A DNA stretch of 64,000 nt from Pseudomonas sp. CHM02 (GCF_000612585.1 NZ_JFCA01000037.1:1-64000); one strand, 5' to 3'; shown: positions 18,509 to 27,048, numbered from the stretch's first letter. Numbers and translations are program-made. Notes: generated from the sequence alone by a model not told the origin.

Positions 18509-18910
18509 CTACATCTTCAACCTGAGTAAAGGGCAGATCAAACGTGCAAGTTCATCTTTGTTCAACGGCTTCGATAAGTAGCCAAGCAGCGGCAGGCCAC
18601 GCTCCGCGGCTTGGGCTATCAGGTTGGCGAGTTCCGCCACGGGCAATCCGCTCAGCAGGATGGCCGTCGTGGTAAAGCGCCGGCGGCTGGCGATTTCAAT
18701 CAGCTCGAGGCCTGGCAGGTCGGGCAGGCATTGATCGCACAGGATGATGTCGAAGGGCGCCTCGGCCTGTGACATCAAGCAGATGGCCTGTTCGGCGTTT
18801 TCGGCCGGGGTCAGTCGTGCGAAGCCGAAGCTTCTGAGCAGGCACTGGGTGGCGAGAAGCTGAAACGGATGATCCTCCACCAGCAGGATACGAAGCGGGT
18901 AACTGGGCAT
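18509..18910 (-). CDS. Stand-alone receiver-domain protein
   Basis: 133 aa, one receiver and no output domain. It shows ILLVEDHPFQLLATQCLL, the acceptor Asp in IILCDQCLPDLPG, and the switch Lys in GYLSKPLNKDELARL. It lies upstream of the EvgA/EvgS-like pair on the same strand, separated by 250 bp. It could be a phosphate sink or an intermediate for the two HPt/receiver kinases nearby. The ribosome site for the chosen start is weak; a TTG at 18958 would add 16 residues. Confidence 0.75.
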   Translation of the reverse strand: MPSYPLRILLVEDHPFQLLATQCLLRSFGFARLTPAENAEQAICLMSQAEAPFDIILCDQCLPDLPGLELIEIASRRRFTTTAILLSGLPVAELANLIAQAAERGLPLLGYLSKPLNKDELARLICPLLRLKM

Positions 18911-19081
18911 TGGGGGCACACGGTGAGTCAAGCGTCGATGGAGGGCGCGTAGGAACAATTCGCCTGGGTCGCCCGGAGCGTGCGTGATTATTCATCGGGT
19001 GCTTGTGCGAATTCGATCAGGCCGCTCTGTTCCCTTCGTAGGTCAATTCCTTTCAGGTAACAGGCAGCTTGATCGTGTTCG

Positions 19082-20413
19082 TTATTGAGGGCTGGAACGT
19101 CCTGTCATTTCCCGCGCCATCTCCGTGGCATAGCTGTCGGTCATGCCCGCGATAAAGTCGATCATGCGCAGGAACGATGCGTGCAACGGCCACTGGGGGT
19201 TCGGCGCATTGTTGCCGAGCAAGTCGAGAATGCGTCGGTTCTTGAACGACGGCGTCCGCCCGCCATGCTGTTCCAGCGCTGCGCCGCAGAAGGCGTTCAG
19301 GAGAATTTCCAGGGTGGTGTAGGCGCCGATTTCATGCAGGGTCTTGCGCTTGTCCTGGAAGATTTTCTTGCGTGCCATGTCCTTGGCATCCAGTACGCAG
19401 CGTTTGGCCGGGCCATGCATGTGCTCCACCAGGTCGCCGGGCAGGGTGCCGGCGAGCAAGGCCTCCTGTTGTTCGACGAAGGCACTCGCCGCCGCATTGG
19501 TCAAATGCTCGATCGCTTTGCCGCGCAGGATGGCCAGCTTGCGTCGGCGCGAGTCCTGGGCGCCGAGCTGGCGGTAGGTCTGGGGCAGGTCGTCGCCCAC
19601 CAGGTTGAGCAGCAGCGACTCGACTTCGGCGTATTCCAGCAACTCCATTTCCAGGCCGTCTTCCAGGTCGATCAAGGCGTAGCAGATGTCATCCGCCGCC
19701 TCCATCAGGTACACCAGTGGATGGCGCGCCCAGCGTTGTTCTTCGAGTTGCGGCAGGCCGAGCTTGTGGGCGATCTGCTCGAGGATCGGCAGCTCGCTCT
19801 GGTAACAGCCGAACTTGTGTTTCTTGTAGCCCAGGGAGTCGGCGTGGCGGGCGGTCCAGGGGTATTTCAGGTACGTGCCCAGGGTCGCGTAGGTCAGTCG
19901 TGTGCCGCCGTCGAACTGGTGGTATTCCAGTTGGGTGAGTACGCGGAAGCCTTGGGCGTTGCCTTCGAAGTTGAGGAAGTCATTGCGCTCGGCGCTGCTC
20001 ATGTCATCCAGCCAGCCGCGTCCTGCGGCCTGCTGGAACCAGTGGCGAATGGCGTCTTCGCCGGAGTGCCCGAACGGTGGGTTGCCGATGTCATGGGCCA
20101 GGCAGGCCGATTGCACCACCATGCCCAGGTCGCTAGGGTCGCACCAGTCGGGCAGGGCGCTGCGCAGGGTTTCGCCGACACGCATGCCGAGCGAGCGACC
20201 CACACAGCTCACTTCCAGGGAGTGGGTCAGGCGTGTGTGGATATGGTCGTTGCTGGAGACCGGATGCACCTGGGTCTTGCGGCCCAGGCGGCGAAACGCG
20301 CCGGAGAAGATAATACGGTCATGGTCTTTGTGAAACGGGCTACGTCCCAGTTCTTCCGGGCTGTGCAGCGGTTTGCCAAGACGTTCGCGAGTCAGCAGGG
20401 TGGGCCAATCCAA
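19082..20413 (-). CDS. dgt: Deoxyguanosinetriphosphate triphosphohydrolase-like protein (dGTPase, HD domain)
   Basis: 443 aa. The HD metal site is seen in HTRLTHSLEVS (about residues 59-69) and CLAHDIGNPPFGHSGEDAI (about 105-123). Later conserved stretches are ISYALIDLEDG-like YALIDLEDGLE and the N-terminal signature RSPFHKDHDRIIFSGAFRRLGRKTQV. It hydrolyses dNTPs to the nucleoside and triphosphate. The type with the long N-terminal signature is common in pseudomonads. It follows the EAL gene on the same strand in reverse order (the EAL gene is upstream). Confidence 0.92.
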   Translation of the reverse strand: MDWPTLLTRERLGKPLHSPEELGRSPFHKDHDRIIFSGAFRRLGRKTQVHPVSSNDHIHTRLTHSLEVSCVGRSLGMRVGETLRSALPDWCDPSDLGMVVQSACLAHDIGNPPFGHSGEDAIRHWFQQAAGRGWLDDMSSAERNDFLNFEGNAQGFRVLTQLEYHQFDGGTRLTYATLGTYLKYPWTARHADSLGYKKHKFGCYQSELPILEQIAHKLGLPQLEEQRWARHPLVYLMEAADDICYALIDLEDGLEMELLEYAEVESLLLNLVGDDLPQTYRQLGAQDSRRRKLAILRGKAIEHLTNAAASAFVEQQEALLAGTLPGDLVEHMHGPAKRCVLDAKDMARKKIFQDKRKTLHEIGAYTTLEILLNAFCGAALEQHGGRTPSFKNRRILDLLGNNAPNPQWPLHASFLRMIDFIAGMTDSYATEMAREMTGRSSPQ

Positions 20414-20484
20414 GGCGGGTACTCTCCGTGCGGTGAATGACCCTGCCAGCTTCCCGGTTCAGCGCGGCCTGGGCAAGCGAAAAT

Positions 20485-21648
20485 CTACAGCCCGGCCGCG
20501 TCGATATCGATTAACAGCAAACGCTGACCGTTATCGAAGAATTGTCCGGCGGTGAGGCAATACTGGTTGGTGGTTGCGTCGCGGTAGGTCGAGGACAGGG
20601 TCAGGCGTCGTTCTTCCCACCCTTCGGCCAGCAAGTGGTAGAAGTACGGGCGCCACGACCAGTTGTGGCCCAGGTAGCGGCTGTCGGCCTGCCAGGCGTC
20701 CTGGCGCCATTCGAAGTTGGGCGTCAACTGGGTGCCGTGCCGGTCGCACTGGTAGAAGCGCAGCAGCCAGGGAAAGGCCGGCAACTGCGGCAGTTGGCTC
20801 AGCGGCGCCCGTGCCTGGGCCCAGGTTTGCAGGATCGTCATCAATTCGGCCAATTGCAGGCGCAATTGCATGATGCGCCCGCGCTCTGCCAGTTTTTGCT
20901 GGACATAGGCGGTGCGCAACTGGGCAAAACACGGCACGAAGGCGTCGGCGGCGAACCAGTCCAACTGGGCCTGGGCGAACAGATAACCCTGCACATACCG
21001 CGAGCCGCACTCCAGGGCGAAACTCAACTGCGCCTCGGTCTCCACGCCTTCGGCAATGATCCAGCACCCGGTCTTCTCCGCCATTTGCGCGAGTGCGCGC
21101 ACCACCTCGCTGCTCGGTCCGCCGCGGGCAGCGTCCTGGAACAGGCGCATGTCCAGCTTGAGAATATCCGGTTGCAACGCCAGCACCCGGTCGAGTTGGG
21201 AATAGCCGGCGCCAAAGTCGTCGATGGCGATGCGTGCACCGGCCTGGCGATAACGCGCCACCACGTCTGCCAGGCGCTGGATGTCGCCACCCAGTTCGGT
21301 GATCTCGAACACGATGCGTCGCGGGTCCACGCCATGGTTGTGGATCTGTTTCAGGCTCGGCAGGGCTTGGCCCGGGCGCAAGCGGTTGATCCAGCGCGGC
21401 GAGATGTTCAGGCTCAGGAACCAGTCTTCGGGGGCCTCGTGCAAGCGGCTCAGCGCGTTGTCGCGGATCTGCCGATCAAGGCGGCGCAAGGTCGCGCCAG
21501 GCGTGCGCGGGTCGGCGAACAGCGGGCCCACGGACTGCAAGCGGCCGTCGGCCTGGCGCAGACGGCCCAGGGCCTCGACGCCGGCGATGCGGCCGGTGGC
21601 GGTGTCGATGAACGGCTGGAAGCAGGCGAGCGGTTGCCCGTCGATCAC
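20485..21648 (-). CDS. EAL-domain cyclic-di-GMP phosphodiesterase with YkuI-type C-terminal sensor
   Basis: 387 aa. The EAL domain is near the N-terminus (VEALGRL, about residues 24-30). The catalytic landmarks are retained: LSLNIS, FEITE, IAIDDFGAGYSQL, LKLDMRL, IAEGVETEAQL and QGYLFA, so it is probably an active phosphodiesterase. Residues about 255-387 (FYQCDRHGTQLTP ... YLGHNWSWRPYFYHLL ... LLLIDIDAAGL) look like the Cache/PAS-like domain behind the EAL domain of B. subtilis YkuI. It has no membrane segments. The GTG start at 21648 has a strong AAGGAGG site. Confidence 0.88.
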   Translation of the reverse strand: MIDGQPLACFQPFIDTATGRIAGVEALGRLRQADGRLQSVGPLFADPRTPGATLRRLDRQIRDNALSRLHEAPEDWFLSLNISPRWINRLRPGQALPSLKQIHNHGVDPRRIVFEITELGGDIQRLADVVARYRQAGARIAIDDFGAGYSQLDRVLALQPDILKLDMRLFQDAARGGPSSEVVRALAQMAEKTGCWIIAEGVETEAQLSFALECGSRYVQGYLFAQAQLDWFAADAFVPCFAQLRTAYVQQKLAERGRIMQLRLQLAELMTILQTWAQARAPLSQLPQLPAFPWLLRFYQCDRHGTQLTPNFEWRQDAWQADSRYLGHNWSWRPYFYHLLAEGWEERRLTLSSTYRDATTNQYCLTAGQFFDNGQRLLLIDIDAAGL

Positions 21649-21675
21649 GGGGCCTCCTTAAGAGAAGAGGTGGCG

Positions 21676-21712
21676 AAAAAAAGGCCCGGCCCTCGAAAAC
21701 GAGGGCCGGGCC
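21676..21712 (-). terminator. Rho-independent terminator of the YqjD/YqjE-like operon
   Basis: On the minus strand a 13-bp stem GGCCCGGCCCTCG / CGAGGGCCGGGCC with a TTTT loop is followed by seven T residues. It ends the three-gene unit to its right. Confidence 0.92.
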
Positions 21713-21744
21713 GATTCTGTTAGCAAGAATGCAGCCAGTCGGAC

Positions 21745-22086
21745 TTAACTTTTACGCGACGTGCCCTGCATGGCCAGTTTGATCAGTGGAATCAAGCCGG
21801 CACCGAGGCGCACCAGGCGCGTCAGGCTGCCGATGCCGCCACCCTTGGCACCCTTGCCGGTGAAGAAACCCATCAGCGTCACGGCAGCCACGCCCCACAG
21901 CGGCGCGTGCTTGATGCCCAGGCTGTCCTGCCAGTTCTGGCCCATGTTGCGCACCTTGTTCAAAGGCAGCATCAATTGCTGGGATTCGTGGCGGATCTCC
22001 TGACGGTGCATTTCCATGCGCAGGCGAATCAACGCCTTGCGCATTTCGCGTCGTGACGTGTTTTGAGGCATTTCAGTCAGGCTCAT
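21745..22086 (-). CDS. Small membrane protein, third gene of a YqjD/YqjE-type cluster
   Basis: 113 aa. A basic N-terminal helix (RREMRKALIRLRMEMHRQEIRHESQQ, residues about 12-37) precedes two short hydrophobic segments (APLWGVAAVTLMGFF and LGAGLIPLIKLAM). It overlaps the YqjE-like gene by four bases. Its position matches the third gene (yqjK) of the E. coli yqjDEK cluster, but I do not claim homology from sequence. Function unknown; probably associated with the inner membrane. Confidence 0.75.
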   Translation of the reverse strand: MSLTEMPQNTSRREMRKALIRLRMEMHRQEIRHESQQLMLPLNKVRNMGQNWQDSLGIKHAPLWGVAAVTLMGFFTGKGAKGGGIGSLTRLVRLGAGLIPLIKLAMQGTSRKS

Positions 22087-22466
22087 GGCAGCAGGCGCTC
22101 CCGGTCATTGGCCAGCTCTTCGAGGGTGGCGTGGAACGGCGTGGATTCATCGAACACCGCCGCTTTCAAGCGCACCCCGCAGAACGCGGCGGCCAGGGTG
22201 TAGAACACGCAGAGGCAGATGATGCCGGTGAGGCGGTAGCCGGTGTCCCACACCAGGATCATCACCAGCGTCGACAGCCCCACCAGCAACAGCAGCGCAA
22301 ACACCAGTGCCAGGCCGGCAAACAACAGCAGGCTGACGGTGCGGGCCTTCTGTTCCTGCAGTTCGATGCCAAACAATTCGACGTGGCTGTGCAGCAAGCC
22401 CAGAACGGCTGCGCCCAGGCGCTTTGAGGTTGTCCCTGTGGACGAGCCAGTTTCGCCGATAGACAT
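22083..22466 (-). CDS. Phage-holin-superfamily / YqjE-like inner-membrane protein
   Basis: 127 aa from the ATG at 22466 (MSIGETGSS). After a short amphipathic helix (LLHSHVELFGIELQEQKART) come two strong membrane segments (about 45-68 and 78-98). The helix-plus-two-TM layout and the LFGIELQEQ motif are typical of the DUF1469/YqjE family. Its start is two bases beyond the stop of the DUF883 gene and its end overlaps the next gene, so all three are one operon. Confidence 0.85.
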   Translation of the reverse strand: MSIGETGSSTGTTSKRLGAAVLGLLHSHVELFGIELQEQKARTVSLLLFAGLALVFALLLLVGLSTLVMILVWDTGYRLTGIICLCVFYTLAAAFCGVRLKAAVFDESTPFHATLEELANDRERLLP

Positions 22467-22468
22467 GA

Positions 22469-22783
22469 TTAGCGCCTTGTGGCCAGCAGGCCGATCAGAA
22501 AGCCCACCCCGGCGGCAATGCCCACCGACTGCCAAGGGTTGGCTTGTACATAGTCTTCGGTTGCAGTGACCGCCGCCTGGCCGCGTTCGCGCAGGGAGTC
22601 TTCGGTCAGTTGCAGGGTTTCACGGGCCTTGAGCAGGCTTTCGTGGATCTTGCTGCGCAGCTCATCAGCCTGGTCGCCTGCGAGAACCTTGGTGTCGTCC
22701 AAAAGCTTTTCGGTGTCACTGACCAGGGTTTGAAAATCCGCCATCAGTATTTCTTGAGCTGTCTTTGCAGTGCTTCTGGCCAT
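22469..22783 (-). CDS. DUF883 (ElaB/YqjD/YgaM family) membrane-anchored protein
   Basis: 104 aa. A long charged amphipathic region (about residues 15-80) is followed by the family signature VQANPWQSVGIAAGVGFLIGLL, a single C-terminal membrane anchor ending ATRR. E. coli YqjD and ElaB are tail-anchored and bind stationary-phase ribosomes at the inner membrane. It is the first gene of a three-gene unit ended by a strong terminator. Confidence 0.9.
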   Translation of the reverse strand: MARSTAKTAQEILMADFQTLVSDTEKLLDDTKVLAGDQADELRSKIHESLLKARETLQLTEDSLRERGQAAVTATEDYVQANPWQSVGIAAGVGFLIGLLATRR

Positions 22784-23143
22784 GGTTATCTCCGTGATTG
22801 GCTGATCTGTACGACTGATTCGTTACGTTTGTTTTCGAGTCACCGGCTTCGGTGAAGGTTCAGTTCAATTGTCTGGTACAGCTTTTGCTTTGCCTTGGTG
22901 CGCGGGCCCTGGGGCCTGCGCCGAATCCGGGCAGCCCTGGGCAATGCCTTGAAAAACCTTACCCTAAATAACTGAAACTCGCGGAAAAACCCTGTCGGCA
23001 ACAGCCTGTCGTGTTGATCGCTGCGCTAAAGCGGTTCACACCCTCTCAAGAGGGGTGGGACCGGTGGTGCCAATTTAGTGCGTGCAACCCTGGCTTGAAC
23101 CGCTTTGGTGCTTTTTGCCTTTACTGCAGGCCTGCCAACCTCC
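22784..23143. other. Intergenic region upstream of the ammonium transporter
   Basis: 360 bp between divergent genes. It contains the sigma-54-type promoter at 22874-22889, a small stem CACCGGCTTCGGTG (about 22841-22854) and a GC-rich inverted repeat near 22899-22921. I see no gene in it. Confidence 0.55.
22874..22889 (+). promoter_or_regulatory. Sigma-54 (-24/-12) promoter of the ammonium transporter gene
   Basis: TGGTACAGCTTTTGCT matches TGGCACG-N4-TTGCW with exact GG-to-GC spacing and two substitutions. Ammonium transporters are classic NtrC/RpoN targets. The transcript would start near 22900, about 245 bases before the start codon. Confidence 0.65.
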
Positions 23144-24352
23144 ATGGAAAATTTGCAAAGTGCAGTGGACACGCTCGTCCACAGTTCCAACACCCTGTTT
23201 ATCCTGATCGGTGCGGTCATGGTCCTGGCCATGCACGCCGGCTTCGCGTTCCTGGAAGTCGGCACTGTGCGCCAGAAGAACCAGGTCAACGCGTTGTCGA
23301 AGATCCTCAGCGACTTCGCCATCTCGACCCTGGCCTATTTCTTTATAGGCTATTGGATCTCCTATGGGGTGAGCTTCCTGCAACCGGCGGCCGTGATCAG
23401 CGCCGACCACGGTTACGGCCTGGTGAAGTTTTTCTTCCTGCTGACCTTCGCGGCGGCGATCCCGGCGATCATTTCCGGAGGCATTGCCGAGCGCGCACGG
23501 TTTGCACCGCAGCTCTGCGCGACGGCGCTGATCGTGGCGTTTATTTACCCGTTTTTCGAAGGCATGGTGTGGAACGGCAATTTCGGCCTGCAGGCCTGGC
23601 TGCTGGCAACGTTTGGCGCCAGTTTCCATGACTTCGCCGGCTCCGTGGTGGTCCACGCCATGGGCGGCTGGCTGGCGCTGGCAGCAGTGTTGTTGCTCGG
23701 CCCACGCAATGGGCGCTACCGCGAGGGGCGCCTGGTGGCGTTTGCGCCGTCGAGCATTCCGTTCCTGGCGCTGGGCTCGTGGATCCTGATCGTCGGCTGG
23801 TTCGGCTTCAACGTGATGAGTGCGCAGACCTTGAACGGCGTCAGTGGCCTGGTGGCGGTCAATTCGCTGATGGCCATGGTCGGCGGCACGGTCGCGGCCC
23901 TGATCATCGGTCGCAACGACCCAGGCTTCCTGCATAACGGCCCGTTGGCCGGGCTGGTCGCGATCTGCGCCGGTTCCGACCTGATGCACCCGGTAGGCGC
24001 GCTGGTCACCGGGGCTGTCGCCGGTGGTGTGTTTGTGTGGTTTTTCATCGCCGCCCAGGATCGCTGGAAGATCGACGATGTACTCGGTGTGTGGCCGCTG
24101 CATGGCCTGTGCGGCGTATGGGGTGGCATCGCCTGCGGCATTTTCGGCCAGACCGCCCTGGGTGGGCTGGGTGGCGTGAGCCTGATCAGCCAGTTGATCG
24201 GCACGGCCCTTGGCGTGCTGGTGGCGCTGGTCGGCGGCCTGTTGGTGTACGGCGTGATCAAGCGCGTGCACGGGCTGCGCCTGAGCCAGGAAGAGGAGTA
24301 TTACGGCGCGGACCTGTCGATCCACAAGATCGGCGCGGTCAGTCAGGATTGA
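23144..24352 (+). CDS. amt: Ammonium transporter (Amt/MEP/Rh family)
   Basis: 402 aa with about eleven membrane segments. Family motifs are MHAGFAFLEVGTVRQKNQVNAL, DFAGSVVVHAMGGW (pore histidine), NPTG-region equivalents and WPLHGLCGVWGGIACGIFG (second pore histidine). It conducts ammonium/ammonia across the inner membrane. I chose the ATG at 23144; TTG or GTG codons at 23105/23108 would add about 13 residues, and neither start has a good ribosome site. No glnK gene is adjacent, unlike the amtB-glnK pair. Its 3' end overlaps the convergent antiporter gene by 14 bp. Confidence 0.9.
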   Translation: MENLQSAVDTLVHSSNTLFILIGAVMVLAMHAGFAFLEVGTVRQKNQVNALSKILSDFAISTLAYFFIGYWISYGVSFLQPAAVISADHGYGLVKFFFLLTFAAAIPAIISGGIAERARFAPQLCATALIVAFIYPFFEGMVWNGNFGLQAWLLATFGASFHDFAGSVVVHAMGGWLALAAVLLLGPRNGRYREGRLVAFAPSSIPFLALGSWILIVGWFGFNVMSAQTLNGVSGLVAVNSLMAMVGGTVAALIIGRNDPGFLHNGPLAGLVAICAGSDLMHPVGALVTGAVAGGVFVWFFIAAQDRWKIDDVLGVWPLHGLCGVWGGIACGIFGQTALGGLGGVSLISQLIGTALGVLVALVGGLLVYGVIKRVHGLRLSQEEEYYGADLSIHKIGAVSQD

Positions 24353-26075
24353 TCGGCGCCTCTTCCGGGGCGTTCGGGTGCGAGTAGAAGCCGTGCAGCA
24401 GGCGGTAGCGGTTCTGCCGCACTTCATCGACCCGCGCTTGCACCTGTTGGTCCGGCAGGCCCAGCAGGATCAAGGCATGGGAGGCGAGCATCAGGCTCGA
24501 TTCCAATAGCTCGGGCACCACTTCACTGGCGCCCGCGGCTTTCAGCTCGGCGAGGTGGCTGTCGTCACGGGTGCGCACCAGGATCGGTACCTCGCTGTTG
24601 ATCCGGCGCGCCTCTTTCAGCACCGCCAACGCGACATCGCTGTTGTCCACCGCGATCACCACCAACCGCGCACGCTCCAGGCCGACCGCACTGAGCAGGG
24701 CGCCACGCCGACAATCGCCATAATGCACGCTGCTGTCTTCGGTGGCGGCTTCCTGCACTCGTTCCGGGTCGTCATCCAGGGCGATAAACGCCTGCCGTTC
24801 CTTGCGCAGAAAGCGCCCGATGGACTGGCCGACGCGTCCATAGCCGCAGATCACCGCGTGCCCATGTAATTCGGCGTTCAGCGCGGTGATTTCCTCCAAC
24901 TGCACTTGCTGGTTGGGTTTACGGTGCAGGCGCAGAGCGATGCCCGGTGCGGCGCGCAATAGCAGTGGCGTCAGCAGCATCGAGCAGAAGGTGGCAGCGA
25001 GCAGCAAACCGTTGAATTCGTCCGGAATCAGCCGGCTCTGCTGCATCTGCGCCATCAATGCAAAGCAGAACTCGCCACCTTGGGCCAGGGCCAGGCCACT
25101 GCGCCAGGCGGTTTCACGGTCGCTGCCGCGCAGCTTGACCAGCGCCGCAACCACGCAGCCTTTGACCAGCATCAGCGCAAGGGTAAGGCCGAGGATCAGC
25201 AGGCTATGGCTGACGAACAGTTGCAGGTCGATGAGCATGCCGATGCTGACGAAAAACAGCCCCAGCAAGATGTCGCGAAACGGGCGGATATCCGCTTCGA
25301 TCTGATGGCGGTAGTGGCTTTCCCCCAACAGCATGCCGGCCAGGAAAGCCCCGAGGGCAGGGGAGAGCCCCAATAGATGGGTGAGCCAGGCGGTGAGCAG
25401 CACGATCACCAGCGCCAGCAGCACGAACAGCTCCGCCGAATGGGAGGCGGCGACTTCATGAAACAGGCGCGGCAGTAACCAACGACTGGCGAGCAGCAGG
25501 CCGACGAACAGCACTACCGTCTTGCCCAGGGTCAGCGGCAGTGCCCAGTACCAGGCTTGTTCGCCAGTGCCGGCGAACACCGGCACCAGGGTCAGCAGCA
25601 ACACTGCCACCACATCCTGGAACAGCAACACGCCAATGGCATTCTGGCCATGGCTGCTGAAGATCTCACCGAGGCTGGTCAGCTCCTTGCTGACAATCGC
25701 CGTAGAGGACAACGCCAGCCCGGCCCCCAGCAACAAGGCGATGCCCGGCGCCACCCCAAAGCCCATCAACAGGGCTCCCAGCAGCGCCCCGCAAGCCAGC
25801 ACCTGCATGCTGCCCAGGCCAAACACCACGCGGCGCAGGGCGAGCATCTTCGTCAGGGAAAACTCCAGTCCCAGGGAGAACAGCAGGAACACCACACCCA
25901 ACTCGGCAAGGTCGGGCAGCTCTTCGCTGTCATTCACCCAGTCCAGCGCGGTGGGCCCCACGGCCAGGCCCACGCACAGGTAGCCCAGTACCGGGGGCAA
26001 TTGCAGCCGGCGAAACAGTGCAATCACCACCAGGGATGAGGCCAGAATGATCAGCAGGTTGGCAAACACACGCAT
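24339..26075 (-). CDS. CPA2-family cation:proton antiporter with NAD-binding RCK domain (KefB/YbaL-like)
   Basis: 578 aa. Residues 1-380 form about twelve membrane segments with LLFSLGLEFSLTKML and the family stretch LFQDVVAVLLL. An RCK/TrkA-N Rossmann domain starts at HAVICGYGRVGQSIGRFL (about residue 405) and includes FIALDDDPERV. Relatives exchange K+ or Na+ for protons; Kef proteins are gated by glutathione adducts, but no KefF/KefG partner is adjacent. The convergent ammonium transporter gene overlaps its last codons. Confidence 0.88.
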   Translation of the reverse strand: MRVFANLLIILASSLVVIALFRRLQLPPVLGYLCVGLAVGPTALDWVNDSEELPDLAELGVVFLLFSLGLEFSLTKMLALRRVVFGLGSMQVLACGALLGALLMGFGVAPGIALLLGAGLALSSTAIVSKELTSLGEIFSSHGQNAIGVLLFQDVVAVLLLTLVPVFAGTGEQAWYWALPLTLGKTVVLFVGLLLASRWLLPRLFHEVAASHSAELFVLLALVIVLLTAWLTHLLGLSPALGAFLAGMLLGESHYRHQIEADIRPFRDILLGLFFVSIGMLIDLQLFVSHSLLILGLTLALMLVKGCVVAALVKLRGSDRETAWRSGLALAQGGEFCFALMAQMQQSRLIPDEFNGLLLAATFCSMLLTPLLLRAAPGIALRLHRKPNQQVQLEEITALNAELHGHAVICGYGRVGQSIGRFLRKERQAFIALDDDPERVQEAATEDSSVHYGDCRRGALLSAVGLERARLVVIAVDNSDVALAVLKEARRINSEVPILVRTRDDSHLAELKAAGASEVVPELLESSLMLASHALILLGLPDQQVQARVDEVRQNRYRLLHGFYSHPNAPEEAPINPD

Positions 26076-26177
26076 CTCCGTTGCAAGGGGGCAGGCAAAA
26101 AGCCGCGAGAATCGCTGAATCAGTTATAGGCCATGGTGACCTGGATCAGGTCTTTTACGGGCAATCGGACTTCATGC

Positions 26178-26273
26178 AGGAGCGAGCTGGCTCGCGAAGG
26201 ACGTCAATGGCATCGCGATTAACCAGAAAGCCCGCGTTATCGTTAACGCCCTTCGCGAGCAAGCTCGCTCCTT
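26178..26273. repeat. REPIN-type inverted repeat
   Basis: GGAGCGAGCTGGCTCGCGAAG and its opposed copy CTTCGCGAGCAAGCTCGCTCC, about 50 bases apart, in the divergent gap between the antiporter and the glutaredoxin-like gene. It is a different REP family from the element at 9033. Confidence 0.85.
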
Positions 26274-26328
26274 GGAGGCTGTGTTTGGCTTAGAATGATG
26301 GCCTGTTTTCTGAACGGGTCTACTCGCC

Positions 26329-26565
26329 ATGCTTCCTGAATGCCAGTTATTCGGCACCCTGGGCTGCCATCTTTGTGAGATTGCCGAAGCCGAGATCATG
26401 CCGTTGGTCGAACATGGGCTGTTGGTGGAACTGGTGGATATCACCGATCCCGAGGACCTGACCGAAGCCTACGGCCTGCGGATTCCGGTGCTTCGCCGGG
26501 TGGACACCGGGGCCGAGCTGGATTGGCCTTTCGATGTGGATCAGGTGGTCGCCTTCCTGCGCTGA
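26329..26565 (+). CDS. Glutaredoxin-family protein (DUF836)
   Basis: 78 aa. Thioredoxin-like fold with the CxxC redox pair C13HLC16 in GTLGCHLCEIAE, and the cis-Pro strand YGLRIPVLRR followed by a terminal helix. The DUF836 group is glutaredoxin-like; its partner and substrate are unknown. The gene sits alone, upstream of the LexA-box gene. Confidence 0.85.
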   Translation: MLPECQLFGTLGCHLCEIAEAEIMPLVEHGLLVELVDITDPEDLTEAYGLRIPVLRRVDTGAELDWPFDVDQVVAFLR

Positions 26566-26601
26566 CGTTTATGCGATGGCGGGTTTCCAAATATTAAGTT
26601 A

Positions 26602-26617
26602 CTGTATGTTTGTACAG
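26602..26617. promoter_or_regulatory. LexA (SOS) box
   Basis: CTGTATGTTTGTACAG fits CTG-N10-CAG with an AT-rich, alternating centre, very close to the gammaproteobacterial LexA consensus. It lies 22 bases upstream of the start of the 111-aa gene at 26640 and would cover its promoter. Confidence 0.75.
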
Positions 26618-26639
26618 CGATTGAATAGAGGGAACGCCC

Positions 26640-26975
26640 GTGGTGAATGTCGAACAACTGAAAAGCAGCGTCAATCGCATGTCCGCCGACGTCGTGCGCG
26701 ACGCGGTGAACGAGCTGCGCCTCGATGGCCTGGTCACGGAAGGCAAGACGCCGTTCAACAAAGTGCATTTCAACACCTGCTTCGCCGAGATCGAGGCACT
26801 GTTCCAGCGCGCCGGTTACCACAAGCAGCTGGATGTGGTGGGTTACCAGGGCTTGTTGTACGCGTTGTACGATCCGGGCCGTTGGGAAGCGGTGGACGTG
26901 CTGCGCTGGCTCAAGGAGTTCACCGAAGCCGCGAGTGCCTCGCCGATCCTGCGGGCGGAGTTGGCCAAGGCCTGA
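26640..26975 (+). CDS. Conserved small protein of unknown function, probably SOS-regulated
   Basis: 111 aa, soluble, no signal peptide. It starts GTG-GTG after AGAGGG; the second GTG (26643, MNVEQLKSS) is equally likely. The N-terminal half (SADVVRDAVNELRLDGLVTEGKTPFN) has the look of a winged-helix wing, and the rest is helical with aromatic residues (GYQGLLYALYDPGRWEAVDVLRWLKEF). I do not recognise a named family. The LexA box immediately upstream argues for induction by DNA damage. Confidence 0.75.
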   Translation: MVNVEQLKSSVNRMSADVVRDAVNELRLDGLVTEGKTPFNKVHFNTCFAEIEALFQRAGYHKQLDVVGYQGLLYALYDPGRWEAVDVLRWLKEFTEAASASPILRAELAKA

Positions 26976-27048
26976 GATCCGCCCTAGGCTCAATCCCGCT
27001 CCATGCGGGATAATGCCCGCCTGTTTTTTCCAGGCTTCGAGCAATTCC

